DNA of 64,000 bases from Shinisaurus crocodilurus (taxonomy: Eukaryota; Chordata; Lepidosauria; Squamata; Shinisauridae), in the NCBI GenBank assembly GCA_021292165.1, contig CM037880.1, forward strand, positions 25,074,051-25,138,050, in the 5' to 3' direction. Below the pieces are notes generated by a model. It made no database searches. It saw only the letters and a list, made by a program, of their open reading frames with translations, and was not told where the DNA came from. Position numbers and translations under genes: made by a program. Shown in pieces: positions 9,662 to 21,594 of the stretch. How positions within the stretch are numbered: position 1 is the stretch's first letter; the number at the start of each line of letters is the position of its first letter.

Positions 9662-12620
9662 CCTTAAGGAAAACCCATTTTCTAGAGAAACTAGGAGAAA
9701 CCTTTTGTGGCTGGTGTTAGGAGCTCTGTCTAGGAGCCATATATAATGCTGTAAATAAATCAGTTACATTGCCAACATTTGTCTAGAGCCTGAATTCAAT
9801 ATTCACAGATCACAGACCACCTGTTGTCATAGTTTGTTCCATAAAGCAAGATACATGAATCATGCAATTCTTTCCCCTCAAAAGTGGGGAAGGGAATTTG
9901 TCCAATTCATCTCCCCAGTTGTATGGACAACTGCATTAAATGTCCTCATTACATTATGTGTTGTGGTATTCCTGCCTGCTCTATTACAGGAACAGAATAT
10001 TTGGCCAGAGTATGTATCCGAACTAGGTCTACAAATGCTCTGTGCATGTCTATGAGTGTACTTACATTGGGCTTAATTTTGCTAGGTGATCATGAATTAT
10101 TCAGGAAGTATATAGCTGGGCTGAAATTTCTCAGAAAGTAATTTTCTGAGAATCCCCCCCCCCCGGCTCCCTCAAAACTGGGTCGCTAGAGAACCTATGG
10201 CAAAATACTCTCCAACTCCTCTGCCCATGAATGGGGTGGAGAATTCTTGGTCCAACTCTTGATATAGACTGAATATTGTTTAATATTGTTGAAGGAAGCA
10301 ATGTGCTTGGCCCCTACTCCTTCCAGACATCATTTCTTAACCCATTGCTTCATTCATCCACCAGTACAAACTAACAATATACTTTCATTAAATGAGCCAA
10401 AATTTCTCAGAGGAGGATTTCCTCAGAAATTTTCTTTTTAGAATTGTTGGAAGTATTCTACCACCACCCCAATGGGAGAATACTGTATTTGGTTGGAGAA
10501 TTCTGCTCCTCCCATATTTCACCACTGGCAATTAGGGTGGAGAACTTTGGGAGGCCATTTCTGCTAAGCCTTTGAAAATTCATTACAGAAAAACAACTTT
10601 GTGGCTCTTTTCTTGATCAACCAATGGGTGTTACTTCTTTGCTGCCATTCAGAGCTTTGTTTGGTGGCTTATTTTGACTCAACAACACTAGCTTTGGTTC
10701 ACTATTTGATCACCTGATATATTTTTTTTAAAATCCAGTATGTAGGAACTATGTATACCAACACAGTAACTGAATAAGGTTATTGGTTCCATTTTTCAAA
10801 TAGTTTTCTCTTATGTTTCTCAATAGTATTGTTATGTATTCTATGTTCTCTTCCAGGATCAGCCTTCAATATTTTGGCACACTTACATGACAATTAAAAT
10901 GCCACCCGTGTTGCCTTCCTGGGGCATAACTGGCACCCCATCATCTCTTCCTTGTCATACTTGATAAGGGTTGCATCCTCCATGGTGTACACACCACCTG
11001 CTTCTGCTATGCTGCTTCCCGACTGTTTGTCAAGCAGCCAGCCCCGTGCTGGGGAATCTTCCAGGGTTGCTTCTCAGCAGTGGTGACTGTAGCTCAAGTC
11101 ATGTCTCAGGACAGTGTTAACTGTCACTGAATAGCTATGGGGCAGATGATGAATTGCACTGGGAGAAGAGAATGTGGCCATTGAACTTGAAATATTTGTG
11201 TTGTGTGTGGCAGTATACATTTAGCAATGGGGCAGAGGGGAGTGTCTCTTGCTGCAGTAGCCTTGTAAATAAGCCCTCCAAAGTTGCTAGCCTGCAAACA
11301 ACAACCACAGGCTGGCAGAGGTGGAATGGAGAGCTGCATTTCTATGCTGGTGGGCACAGAGATGGGACAGAGTACACCGTCCCTCCTCTGGCAGCCTGAT
11401 CAGTCATCTGCATGGAATTCCATGCACTTGCCTATGTCCAATTCCTGGTCACCTGTGGCTACCAGCCTAGTGTTTCAATGCAACACGAATGGATTAGAGC
11501 CATAGAGTGCCCAGTGATGATACTTTCAGTATGTAGGTAGGACAAGAGCCACTGGTACCTCAGTGTCACCCAAGGTTTTCCTTGAGCAGGTTTGTTTCAC
11601 TGGCAGTAAAAATGGGGGTGGCAATTTTCAGGAGGGGCAAAAGGGGTGGCCTGTTTAGCAAAGTGGCAAAATAGCAGCTTGTTAGCTGCTATTTAAATTT
11701 CCCATAATTCTCCTAGGGACAATACAGTGTCATCATGTAGCATCCTTCCAAGGGAATTACAGGGTGGGGGTGGTAGCCACCATTACAGGAAATACAAATA
11801 TCAGTTGCCAACTGGCATTCATTGGAAACAGCTCCACTCCTACCCTCACTGTGAAACTGGCAGGGCTGAAAAAAGATAAGCCAGGCACAGGGCCAGCCTT
11901 TTGCCACAACCATCCCACAAATTCAGCTGAAAGTTCTCATTGGCAAACTTTTGGCCCAGCCCTAGTTTCCATACTAGTTTAGGGCATTTTAGATGACAAT
12001 TGTAAACCAGCAGAACATACCAGAAGATATGGCTCTTCTTCAGTATCCTTGTCCAAGTAGAAAAATGTCTAGAGAAGAGGCCCCAGGTCTTAGGGCCTAA
12101 GAGGAGGAAAATCTCAAAAGGCAGAATAGGTGTAACCTTTTCAGTAAAAAAAATCTGTTAGGAACAACTGTTTGCAACAGTACATTGGATTTGAATTAAT
12201 ACCTAATGTAACTTGGAATATCCGGTGCAGAAAAATCTCAGTAAATTTCCTGAAATAAGTTTCTCCTTAAATGTTGGCAGGATGGTGCTCCCACAAAATT
12301 TTGCAACCTTGGAGTCATTGCTTGTTGAGCATAACAGAGAGTTAAGGGGAAGGGAACCCTTAACAAAGACGGAAACCAAAATGAGGAAGTTGGTGCTAAT
12401 CAGCGACTGCCGAGAGGCAGGATGCCCAGAGCTGGTGGGTCAGGAAACCTTCCTCTAGATAAATACTTTCAGTGGGGGGTCATGAACTCTTTGTAGACTT
12501 GATTGCATGAAAAGTATGGTACTTTGTGACTGAATGATTTGAAAAAGTGCTGCTTTTAAATTTCCTTATTTTTAATATATTTCTATCCTGCCTCAAAGTG
12601 TTTTTTTTTTCCAAATGTAG
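9662..12620. other. largely unique sequence, no gene supported
   Basis: No repeat family or coding feature is clear. A short poly-C lies at about 10156. Frames at 11.1-11.9 kb show no domain or codon pattern. Confidence 0.4.
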
Positions 12621-12776
12621 CTTTATTTTATTTATTTTAATCATCTGTATCCCATGTTTCTTTTACAAGAACATTCAAGGTGGCTCACAGCACAGAAGTT
12701 AAATGTGCCATGCTGCCTGGGGTATGCTGGGAGTTGTAGGCCTTTTTCTGTCTAAACTTGAATAGGATTGTGCCCT
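12621..12776 (-). repeat. LINE tail fragment plus half a Harbinger-like MITE (C)
   Basis: 12621-12710 resembles a reversed LINE 3' tail (tttatttatttta, then aaggtggctcacag). 12713-12776 is the right half of a family C element: gctgggagttgtagg, ctttttctgtctaaac and an end near ggattgtgccc. Confidence 0.5.
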
Positions 12777-12894
12777 TTTGACAACCATAAAAACACCAAC
12801 AATATCACAAAACGTTGAGAACAAAAAAAGCAAGCAATTGACAAATCAGTAGAAATAGAAGAGTCTGTTTTTGCTCAGTTTCTCATTTTTCCAA

Positions 12895-13245
12895 CCTTAA
12901 ATTTGTTTCATCCCATTTCCACATCAGTCTGTGAATTTTTTAAAAAAGCTCTGCACAAAAATGTGTATGCATTTTGTGCGCATGTCTCCTAAGATACATG
13001 TTTGTGCACAAATTTCCAGCAGTACAATGCATTTTTGTTCATTATTTTTATGAATATATGCATTTTGTTTGCCCGTTTCCCTAATATGCACAGTTTTGTA
13101 TGCATTTTTGATCGGAGCACTGCATCACAAAATTCATAAAAGTGTGAATATCGAGGTATACCCGAGTTTCAGTCTGCAAATTGATTCGGTAAGTTCACAT
13201 TAAAATGCGAACCGAACGAATTTCTCTCTCCCTGTGCATAAGCAG
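12895..13245. repeat. interspersed repeat H, copy 1
   Basis: Shares a succession of words (tatgcatttt, ccctaatat, ttttgtatgc) and a caaatttctc-type end with 21595-22013, in the same order. Diverged, AT-rich and non-coding. The origin is unknown, possibly a hAT-like element. Confidence 0.5.
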
Positions 13246-13527
13246 TAGAAAAATGTTCAAAATAGTAGTCAGTCACCATGAAAAGCATCCTTGCAAAACC
13301 ACATGTTCACCAAATTATGAAACATAATTTCATCCACTGAACATCTGTTTGATGTTGATTGGAGCACTGCAAGTTCTTTCAGTTAAAATGGTAAAAGCAA
13401 ATATAGCAAAACCTTCAATTCTTATAATTTTGTTAGGGAAGATGAACTTTAAAGGGATTTGCGAAATCCTGTATTCTAATAGTGTGATTCTTATGTAACC
13501 AAAACAGCATTCCATCACACATTAGAG

Positions 13528-13643
13528 CAGGGCTCTCCAACCTTGGGTCCCCAGATGTTGCTGGCCTACAGCTATGCTGGCTGGGTAATATGCTGGGAGC
13601 TGTAGGCCAGCAACATCTGGGGACCCAAGGTTGGAGAGCCCTG
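13528..13643. mobile_element. family A fold-back hAT MITE, GGGCTCT subtype
   Basis: Ends CAGGGCTCTCCAACC and its complement form a palindrome of about 50-bp arms. Flanks cattagag and ccctagag differ at two positions. It shares GTTGCTGGCC arms with the copy at 48640 and differs from the GTGTTCT subtype. Confidence 0.8.
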
Positions 13644-14223
13644 CCCTAGAGGGAAATATCAGCTGGCTTGATGGAAACCCAAGATTTGCAGAAGTACAAC
13701 ATATTTGGGGGAGAAGAACCCTAGGGAGAAAACAACACAAAATAGCATGCTTAATGGGCATGGGATGCTAGAGGGGGTGGGGAAATGAAATGGAATATTA
13801 TCCTGCAAATGGGCATGGCTGGAATCCTGAACAAGAACTCAGTGCTCAGTGCTACATTTAGTTACAGGTCCCATTTGTAAACCTCTGTTGCCCAGAAAGC
13901 AAACACATACATTGCTATGCAAAGATGGTAACCACTGTATCATAATGGCTTATCTTAGGTTTCAATAAACAGACTCTAAACGCTTTTCAGTTCCCCTGTA
14001 AATCCAAAGAAATACTGTGTCTGGTTTGTTTGTTTGTTTTTTTAGCAGCCATGCTGACCATGGTAGCCATTTTGTGAAAGTGCCCATGAACACTCTCAAA
14101 ATTCCAGTTGTGCCCGTTGTGACCCCAAAAAGTTAGGAACTCCTGCGCAACACACATTTTTGAATGGATGAAACCATGAAGCAACAAAGATAGGCTACTA
14201 CTTGGGTAACAATAAAAACAAGG
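13644..14223. other. unique sequence, nothing identified
   Basis: I see no supported feature here. Confidence 0.4.
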
Positions 14224-14350
14224 GGTTCGATCCATTCTAAGTTAGTTGTGCTTAGGTCCCATTGAAAGTGGGACATGTTAGTCATGACTTAACTCCCATT
14301 TCTTTCAATAGGAACTCAGTGCAGCTAACATAGTGTGCATCCAGCCCAAT
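14224..14350. repeat. inverted-repeat element D, copy 1
   Basis: Begins near gatccattctaagttag and ends near gcatccagcccaat. The ends are imperfect complements around the taagttag/ctaaca words and match the better copy at 20868-20997. Confidence 0.55.
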
Positions 14351-14369
14351 ATCCTTAAAATTCATCATA

Positions 14370-14600
14370 ACACATTGATAAAGCAGTGAAATAATCAAGG
14401 TGTTTAATAAAAGCCTGAGAGAATTAAAAAGATCTTTGCCTGGTGCAGAAAAGTTAGCAATGTAGGTGCCTGGGAGGGAATTCCAGTGAGGGGCACCATA
14501 ACAGAGAAGGTGTCCTCTCCAGTCATCACCCATCTCACTTCAGACAGCAAGGACACCTGGAAGAGAGCCTCTGTTGATGACCTAAGCACACCAGCAGTTT
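14370..14600 (-). repeat. L2/CR1-like LINE 3' fragment
   Basis: Words such as gatctttgcctggtg, gggaattcc and agagaaggtgtcct follow the reversed C-terminal ORF2 region seen in better copies at 26.1, 54.8 and 59.6 kb. Confidence 0.55.
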
Positions 14601-14849
14601 AGTGTGGGAAGAGGTGTTCTTTTGGAAATTATTTGGCCTTTGCACCTTACTATGATGTGTGTGTGCAAGTCTCTCTCATTCCATTGTGGCCAAATGCCTG
14701 CTATTCTCCATAGTTAAGTGTCTGCAAGAGCTATTTCTTACATTACTTTTTTTGAAGGTCATGGGCATACTCTTGGGATTTGTGTGCATCTCTTAGAGTT
14801 CTGTGAAAAATAAGTCTGAAACTAAAATAACACATCCATCTCTGAGAGA

Positions 14850-15072
14850 AGCAGGATGCAAGGCAAAACTCTAGTCCTGATGGCTATATGCTACCTCCAG
14901 TATCAGAGGCAGTATGCCTATGCACACCAGTGGCTGGGGAACACAACCAGAAGGGTGCTATTGCACTCATGTCCTATTTGTGGATTTCCCACAGGCAGCT
15001 GGTTGGCCACTGTGCACACAGAATGCTGGACTAGATGGACCTTGGTCTGATTCAGCATGACCTTTCTCATGT
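14850..15072 (-). repeat. retroposon E fragment
   Basis: Reverse complement of the segment at 17372-17553: tatcagaggcagtatgcc, gtcctatttgtgg, gaatgctggactagatgg and ggtctgattcagcatg. It is probably a CR1/L2-like LINE 3' end or a SINE built on one. Confidence 0.6.
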
Positions 15073-15088
15073 TTGGGGAGACGTAGAC

Positions 15089-15525
15089 ATTGTCTGGTGG
15101 GCCACAGGATACTTCAGATTCCCAGATCCAAGGTTGTTAACAGCACTCTGACCTCGGAGCTGGGAACCCACACTCTGACCCACCCCACCCCCGGCAGCAT
15201 GGAAAGAACAGCACCAGCTGCCTCTCTGAGATCGGAAACTCGATCTTGGAGGGGGGGAAGGGGGCATTCCAGGGGCTGGGAGGGGAGAAGACTGCAGACG
15301 CTAGCCTACGACATATCCTGTGTCCTCTGCAGCCTCTTCCCTCCCACTCTGAAGTGCCCCAGCTAGACAGCCCAAAAAGGCCGGCTAGCTAAAATGCAGA
15401 GCAGGAGAAGCAGGGGGGGCAGAGATTGCCCCCACCACTCCTGCTCTGCATAAGATGCTCAGAAGCCTCTGAGTTCGGGGGCTTACGAGCATTGAGGGTG
15501 CAACCTATAGGACTGCACCATTGCA
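15089..15525 (-). repeat. GC-rich repeat I, copy 1
   Basis: Reversed relative to 59139 and 60304. Shared words include gattcccagatcc, tctgacctcggagctggg and the ctcctgctctgcat pairs. Ends with a gtgcaacctataggactgc word like the termini of the other copies. Non-coding. Confidence 0.55.
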
Positions 15526-15599
15526 TGAACCTTCAGACACTGAGCATTCTTTTAGAAGTAATGGGCAAGTAGCCCTAAATCCTACTGTAATCAGAACGT

Positions 15600-15794
15600 C
15601 TATGACTAAAAGTATGACTAAATAGTGCATGGTGGGGTGGTTACTTTTTAATTGGTCTCATTGCATTTCTTGTCTTATCTATATGTAATTTTTAAATCTG
15701 GTTTTTAAATTTTGTATAATGTTTTTATTGTATATTGTATTGCGTGTTTTTATGGATTGTTGTGAACCACCCAGAGAGCTTCGGCTGTTGGGCG

Positions 15795-15829
<35 letters not shown>

Positions 15830-15880
15830 GTAGTAGTAGTAGTAGTAGTAGTAGTAATATAGCAGCAGCAGCAGCAGCAA
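15600..15880 (+). repeat. LINE 3' tail followed by AAT, TAG and CAG runs
   Basis: The LINE end (gtgaaccacccagagagc, then ttcggctgttgggcgg) resembles that at 37.4 kb. Its tail becomes three successive triplet runs: AAT at 15796-15829, TAG to about 15855 and CAG at 15861-15879. Confidence 0.75.
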
Positions 15881-16849
15881 GATTTCAGGCAGAACTATAA
15901 ACTCATTATTCTAGTATGATCTATTTACTGACTGAAAGCTATAGATGCACCTCAGTAAAATGCATGGGTCATGGCTACCTTCCTGGATTTTGCCCTAGAT
16001 CTCTCTCTTTTTAAAAAACTATCCCAGATGCCGAATTTTGACTTAGTCTTTTAGATCCATCATATGTCTTGGAACAATTTGTTCTTATGCTATGCCCTGT
16101 AACAGTACAATTCATTAAAACTTTATTTTCTGTGGGGAAAATGTTGGCAGTAGTTATTCATCCACCTGTCTGCCTTAATAAAACACTAATACATAAATTG
16201 AAATATGTTTCTTTTGGAAGGAACTTCTAGATGAGAGAGCACAATGCTGAAGAGCCTAGGGTCTGATCTAAAGCCAACTGAAAGCAATTATTATTCCCAT
16301 TAGTTTCACTGATCTATGATTTGGGCCCCAGATATATCTGCTCTCTCCTTTTAAATGCATGCAAGGGGCAAGCTAGTATGTGGTATTGCTAGAGTCAAAT
16401 GTAGAAGTAATTCAGGGCAAGGAAGCTCCAACTCCATGCATTTTATTGTAACAAATGAACAATATAAGCAGCTTCAGATACTTGCACATTGCAAATATGT
16501 ATTCATATTGCAAAGTATTGCCAACTTCCTTAGGCTTCATTGCACAAACAAAAAAGATGTCTTATGTTTTCTGCAACAACAACAACAAAAAATCAGGAGG
16601 AGTGCCAAAAGAATGACATCACATTGGCTCTCCCCACGGTAGATGTGGGAGATGCCCTACATCCATGTCTGTGCATAAGTAAGTTGTCTTAAGTTCAATT
16701 GGTCTTACTTCCAGGTAAGAATGTATAGAAATGTAGCCTAACAGAAATCCTAATGTGGGGCAAAAGAAGAGTTCTGCTGCAGAGCCACTGTGGCATCCAG
16801 AGCCTTGCATGCACACAAATGGCCAAGGTGGGAGATGGCAGCAGAGGGC
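15881..16849. other. mostly unique sequence
   Basis: A weak element C2 fragment may lie at 16675-16740 (ggtcttacttccaggtaag). Nothing else is supported. Confidence 0.4.
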
Positions 16850-17045
16850 AGGGACTGTAGCTCAGTGGTAGAGCATATGCTTTGCATGCAGAAAGTCCCA
16901 GGTTCGATCCCTGGCCTCTCCAGGTAGGGCTAGGAAAGAATCCTGCCTGAAACCCTGAAGGGCAGCCACTGCCAGTCCGTGTTGACAATACTGGGTTAGA
17001 TGAATCAATGGTCTCACTCAGTATAAGGCAGCTTCTCATGCTCCT
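16850..17045 (+). repeat. tRNA-derived SINE (Sauria type), near full length
   Basis: The head carries a pol III A box TAGCTCAGTGG (16858-16868) and B box GGTTCGATCCC (16901-16911) in tRNA-like spacing. The body follows with ctggcctctccaggtagg, the tail with ggtctcactcagtataag and gcagcttctcatg. It is a SINE rather than a tRNA gene because the 3' part does not close an acceptor stem and other copies occur at 27.1, 34.0, 39.0, 41.0 and 52.6 kb. Confidence 0.85.
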
Positions 17046-17371
17046 GGTGTTTTCTCTCCTTTAAAAAAAAAAAATCCCTCCCATTGAAACCCAATGGGAG
17101 GGAAAACACCTACACCAGCCTGAAGGAGGAAGCCACCATTGAGCATTTCATGGTGGCTGGGTGGGGAGGTCCATGGACAGACGTTCCTCTCTAAGGTCAG
17201 AGCTCTACCTACAGCCTTGGAGAGGAGAATCTGCACAATTCTATAGTTCCTGGAACACCCTCACCCAGATCATATTATTGTTCTCTTAGTCACATTGGTG
17301 ACCCCACATAATCAGGGAACACACAATAAAAGGGATGATATAATAGTGCTATGTGGCCTACATAATAGAAT
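17046..17371. other. unique sequence with a short palindrome
   Basis: An A12 run is followed by a small palindrome (ctcccattgaaacccaatgggag, split by its loop) at about 17077-17100. Nothing else is seen. Confidence 0.4.
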
Positions 17372-17553
17372 GTAAGACCATAAGAAGAGCCCTGCTGGAT
17401 CAGACCAAGGGTCCATCTAGTCCAGCATTCTGTTCACACAGTGGCCAACCAGCTGCTCACAGAATCCCACAAGCAGGACATGAGGGCAACAGCACCCTCC
17501 CACCCATGTTCCTCAGCAACTGATGTACCTAGGCATACTGCCTCTGATACTGG
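17372..17553 (+). repeat. retroposon E, best copy
   Basis: Starts gaagagccctgctggatc, passes ggtccatctagtccagc and gcccaccatgttcc-like words, and ends near tactgcctctgatactgg. Reversed at 14.85 kb and partly at 62.0 kb. Likely a CR1/L2-type LINE 3' fragment. Exact family uncertain. Confidence 0.65.
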
Positions 17554-18889
17554 AATAATAACATCACTTGAGTATTAGTGAAGTCAACTGAGCGTAGGAA
17601 CAGGCTATTGTAAACGAAGAGCCAAGCATTTTTGCAAGGAGTATCCAAAAATGGTTGTAAAGGGAGGTGGTTTTTGACACAGCAGAAAACATTTGTTAAA
17701 AACTATGACCAGTCAACTCTGTGTAAGAATGTAATGAATATTTTGAGGTGACTTACTAGAACTAGAATAGGCACCCAGTCCTTCCAAATATATAGGCAGG
17801 CAGGCAGGCAGTGCATGCTGCAAAATAGTCGTATAGCTGATTAGCACAAAGTAAAAGATAGACACCTACTTTGTAATATCACCATGTAAGTGAACAAAGG
17901 AGATTGAGTTGGGAGGGGGGGTAGAGAGACAGCACTTCTATTTCTCCATCTGCTCGCCAACCTTTGATAGTAAACTTCTGAAGCACTCAAGGTAGACTAA
18001 ACAAGAGACAGTTGAAACAATAGGTTTTCTTCTTCTGTGTGTTTTTTAAAAAACATGCAAATGCTTAAATTGTAACCCTCCGAACACCATTCTAATTAAT
18101 AAACAAACCCAGTGTGGAATCTATCTTCTTTCATCTGAATCAATAAACAGAGAAGTCATGAGAAAAGGACCTTTTTCCCTTCAGGGAGTCTTTCCTTGTT
18201 AATGTTGACTCAGATTGTTAGTGCTAACACTTGTCCTTGTTCCTTTCTACTTCCTTATTAAATCCTTCTCCCCTGCCCCATTTCTGAGGACCTCCTGCCT
18301 CATGCTTTCTGTCTCTATATCACTTTCATATTTATTTATGGCAAGAACGATCATTAGTTGCTAAAATAAACCTCCTAAATAGAAGTACTTTTTAATTGCT
18401 ATGTCAGCCCTTAAAAAATGAAAAAGAATTTCAAATGTCACCATGATTAAACATTTGTTACAATTATACATGCCTACTTTTCTAAAACAATAAAGAAAAA
18501 GAAAACACCTGATTCCTATTTGGAAATAATGTACACTTTAAAGAGACAGCCAAATCACATCTTTTCTGAAAATGAGAGTACCTGCTGTCATTGGCCAGGA
18601 CCCAAAGAACTGCACACCAGCCTTGCGTTTCGCCAACAGCGGCCCCTCATGCCACACAGCAAACCACAGAGGGGAGTTTGATATGCTGTTTAGGTTTTGT
18701 TTTTTTTTGCTTTTTTTAAATTCATTTTCAGATTTTTTAAGGAAAAGAAAAATCTCACAAGGTGGCTTGTTGATAATCAACATAAAAACAATAAAGTCAA
18801 CTGTAAAATCAAAACAGTAAACACATAGTAACTTAAAACAAAACAAACTGGCACGCACAGAAATTAATCATGAAAAAGCAGCTTGGCAT
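17554..18889. other. unique AT-rich sequence
   Basis: A short (GGCA)n run lies near 17797. No gene or repeat family is identified. Confidence 0.4.
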
Positions 18890-19240
18890 TTAAAGACTAT
18901 GTTTTTAAAGCACACTTAAAAATGCACAATGAGGAGCCTTGATGGATTTCCCCAGGGAGGGAATTCCATAGCCTTGATGCTGATACAGAAAAGGCCTTGG
19001 TTTTTGATACTTGCCAAAGGAGTATGGTTGAAAGCGGCCTTCCCCAGCTTGGTGCCCTCCAGACATATTGGACTGCAACCTCAGTCATGCCCAGCCAGAA
19101 ACCAGGGTGCCAGGTTGAGGAAGGCTGGCTTGAAGAGAGACTGGTGAGCAGAGCCAGAGATGATCTTAAAATCCCTGGTAGGTTCATATGGCAAAGGCAG
19201 TACGGTAATTTAGGGAACAGGCCCCAGACTATTTCTGATA
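18890..19240 (-). pseudogene. LINE ORF2 C-terminal remnant with nested MITE
   Basis: The minus strand encodes KAFSVSASRLWNSLPGEIHQ before a break, the SVVAP-LWNSLP type of end found in L2/CR1-like ORF2 proteins and in the copies at 37.1 and 59.8 kb. A family B hAT element (about 19035-19128) interrupts the frame. The reverse transcriptase domain is absent, so this is a 5'-truncated dead copy. Confidence 0.65.
19035..19128. mobile_element. family B hAT MITE inside a LINE
   Basis: Starts near CGGCCTTCCCCAGC and ends gaggaaggctgg. It shares tggtgccctccag with other B copies. The flanks gttgaaag and cttgaaga are only a rough duplication. Confidence 0.65.
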
Positions 19241-20003
19241 CAATATGGGCAGGTACACTATTTGTATATTACAACAACTCAACAGCGCTGGGCACATTTT
19301 AAATAGGCCCTTTTGGATCTCTGTTAATGCACATAATAACAGTGCTTGCTAAAAAGAAAAAAAAAAGAATGAAATCAGGAGGAAAGATGTATATTTGTGT
19401 GTTTTTCATAGGAATTTCATTTCCTCCATTCCACATGCTTATTTTCAACTTGACTACCAAGTTATAGCTGTATCCCCTTTTTACTTTTTGACAAAATGGG
19501 GAGGGAAGGCATATAAAAATCAGTGGAAAAGAATTTACCGTAAGTTTTAAATGAGATTTGAAATAGTATTCCATAGAAAGGGGCTCAATCAGTAATGGAA
19601 TCCTGCAGTGTATTTAAAATAAAAGGGTAAGTTGACATTTTCACTTTTAATGAGATGTCATAGAGATTTTTCCCCACCCATTTGTGTGTCCTCTAAAAGC
19701 ATTCCCAGTGAGCACAAATCTGGAAATTCTAGAAGTTAGAATTTTATACAGGGCCACAAATTGTTATGTTCCCTTCACCCATCCCATTTTCTAAAACTGC
19801 TGTCAGTTCAAACCTGCAATGTTTGTTCATTGACTGAAACCTCTGTCACACCCATCTTGCAATGGCATTTGTGCATGCCTTCAAAAAGTCTGCTCAGGGA
19901 GCTTCATCCAGAGAGCAAAAATCTGTACTTAAAATGTAGATGAGCTGTGCTTATTACTTCCAAATTTACCCTATGCTGCTTTTTGTCCTTGGATTACCTA
20001 GAG
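19241..20003. other. unique AT-rich sequence
   Basis: I see no supported feature here. Confidence 0.4.
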
Positions 20004-20138
20004 CAGGGTTGGAGGACTTGTGGCACTCCAGATGTTGTTGGACTCCAACTCCATCAGCCCTAGCCAGCATGACCAGTAGTTAGGGATGTTGGAAGCTGGT
20101 GTCCCACCATACTTGGAGGGCTACAGGTTCCCCACTTG
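20004..20138. mobile_element. family B hAT MITE, diverged
   Basis: Starts CAGGGTTGGAGGAC and ends caggttccccacttg. It holds gttggactccaactcc and a decayed complement. Confidence 0.65.
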
Positions 20139-20327
20139 AGCATTACTGTATATAACTATTCTATATTTGTCTTCTAGAAGCCCTTCCCTTAAATCAAAAA
20201 GCAAAGCACTATGGTTGGAAAATAACTTTAACAGCACTTACACAGTACTTAGCTTATAATCACCATGAGTTATGCTCTGGTGTAATGTCCAGACCAGGAT
20301 ATCCATTGTACTGTTCACAAAGGTTCC

Positions 20328-20501
20328 ATGGACTTTGAAGAAGCCCGAGTGCAAGGTGAAAGGGAGAAACGTGCTAAGCGAAAAGCACGTCAAATGAATC
20401 CTTTACAGGACCATCTTCTATCTGGTAACCTGTGTCCTCACTGTGGGAAGCTGTGTGGATCTAGAATTGGCCTCCACAGTCACTTACGGACCCATCGCTA
20501 G
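20328..20501 (+). pseudogene. retroelement C-terminal C2H2 mini-ORF
   Basis: An open frame of 57 codons plus stop, too short for usual ORF filters. It starts MDFEEAR, continues with a basic run (REKRAKRKARQ) and ends in a C2H2-like finger: CPHCGKLC followed by RIGLHSHLRTHR and a stop. The ligands would be Cys-x2-Cys and His-x3-His. This arrangement is known to me from the extreme C-terminus of some non-LTR retrotransposon ORFs. Following sequence (cggtcacgagtgatcgcc) leads into a (GAT)n tail, as at a retroposon 3' end. Upstream no RT is readable. A host zinc-finger exon is less likely. Confidence 0.55.
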
Positions 20502-20573
20502 AGTCTACACAATCTTCTTTAGAATTTCCTCCTTTTATCCCGGAAGACAATCTTACTCGGTCACGAGTGATCG

Positions 20574-20594
20574 CCTGATGATGATGATGATGAT
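20574..20594 (+). repeat. (GAT)n tail of the retroelement
   Basis: Short gatgatgat run immediately after the retroposon 3' end; it is likely the terminal microsatellite of that copy. Confidence 0.7.
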
Positions 20595-20867
20595 GCAGAA
20601 AATCTAGTGTAGGAAACAAGTATTTGAAAGAAAGCTCCAGAGAACAATATACAACGTCCTTCTATACTCCTCAGGAAGGCAGATCTACCATGTGGCCAAG
20701 GTAGGCTGCAACGTTTGTAGCCTTGCAGAATTACATCAAGCAGACACAAGGCTACAGCAAGGCTAATCAGAAGTGAGGCTGAGGGTGCAGGCCAAGGGCT
20801 ATAAACTAAGACTGCACTTGGGGACCAGCAGTGCAATGTGGCAAAGAGCTAAATAGCACACAGTGAG

Positions 20868-20997
20868 TTGGGTCCAGACTAAGTTAGTTGTGCTTTAGTC
20901 CCATTGACATCAAAGAGAGACGTTAGTCAAGACTAATGTTAAATCCCATTTCAGTGGGACTAAAAAGCATGACTAACTTAGTCTGGATCCAACCCAA
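20868..20997. mobile_element. inverted-repeat element D, best copy
   Basis: The 130-bp element starts TTGGGTCCAGACTAAG and ends CTTAGTCTGGATCCAACCC, near-perfect inverted ends of about 30 bp. Superfamily unknown; the flanks give no clear duplication. Confidence 0.7.
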
Positions 20998-21009
20998 TAT
21001 CTTGTAAAA

Positions 21010-21482
21010 CCCAAATGAGACTGGCTGCTGGCCCATTTCTGGGCACCATTCAAAGTGCTGGTGCCTGCCTTTAAAGCCCTAAAAGACATGGGACTCTAAA
21101 GGGCCACCGTCTACCACATGAGCCTGCCTGAACGTTACAATCATTGTCAGAGGCCTTCTTCCAAGGCCCCTTGCTTTCTGAAGTTCGACAAATGGTAACC
21201 ACAGAGAGAACCTCCTCACTTGTGGCACCTTGTATGTGGCCAAATGTCGGCACCAGGCAAGCATTTTACTTTGCCCAGGCCTTCCAAGGTGCAACTTGAA
21301 GCTACTTTTAACCTTTTTCTTCTTCTGATTCTACAGGTTTTATCACTCTGCTACATTTCTGTTATTTTGCTTTTAAAAAAAAAAAAATCGTAATTGACAT
21401 TGTTTTTATGTTGTTAATTGATTTCATGTCACTCTGAGAGTCCTGTAAACTGAAGGGTGGGATATAACTCTTTTAAACAAAC
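21010..21482 (+). repeat. L2/CR1-like LINE 3' end
   Basis: Decayed coding words (caccattcaaagtgctgg, cctttaaagccct, catgagcctgcctgaacg) lead to a non-coding T- and A-rich 3' end with gggtgggatataactc. Several stops. It matches the family of 37.1 kb. Confidence 0.65.
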
Positions 21483-21510
21483 AAATCTTTCTGATAGTGG
21501 CCTTACTCTA

Positions 21511-21582
21511 AGCCTTCCCCAAACTGGTGCCCTCCAGACAAGCTGGACTACAACTCCCATCATTCCCAGCCAGCATGAAATG
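21511..21582. mobile_element. family B hAT MITE, half copy
   Basis: Left arm only: AAGCCTTCCCCAAACTGG, then ctacaactcccatcattcc. Confidence 0.6.
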
Positions 21583-21594
21583 CATGTCTTTGCT

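Noticed and set aside
16850..16925. tRNA gene
   Set aside because: A and B boxes are present, but the sequence continues as a SINE body and recurs several times; no acceptor-stem closure.
20328..20501. Exon of a host zinc-finger gene
   Set aside because: Single finger at a C-terminus followed by a triplet tail suits a retroelement better; no splice site or neighbouring exon seen.
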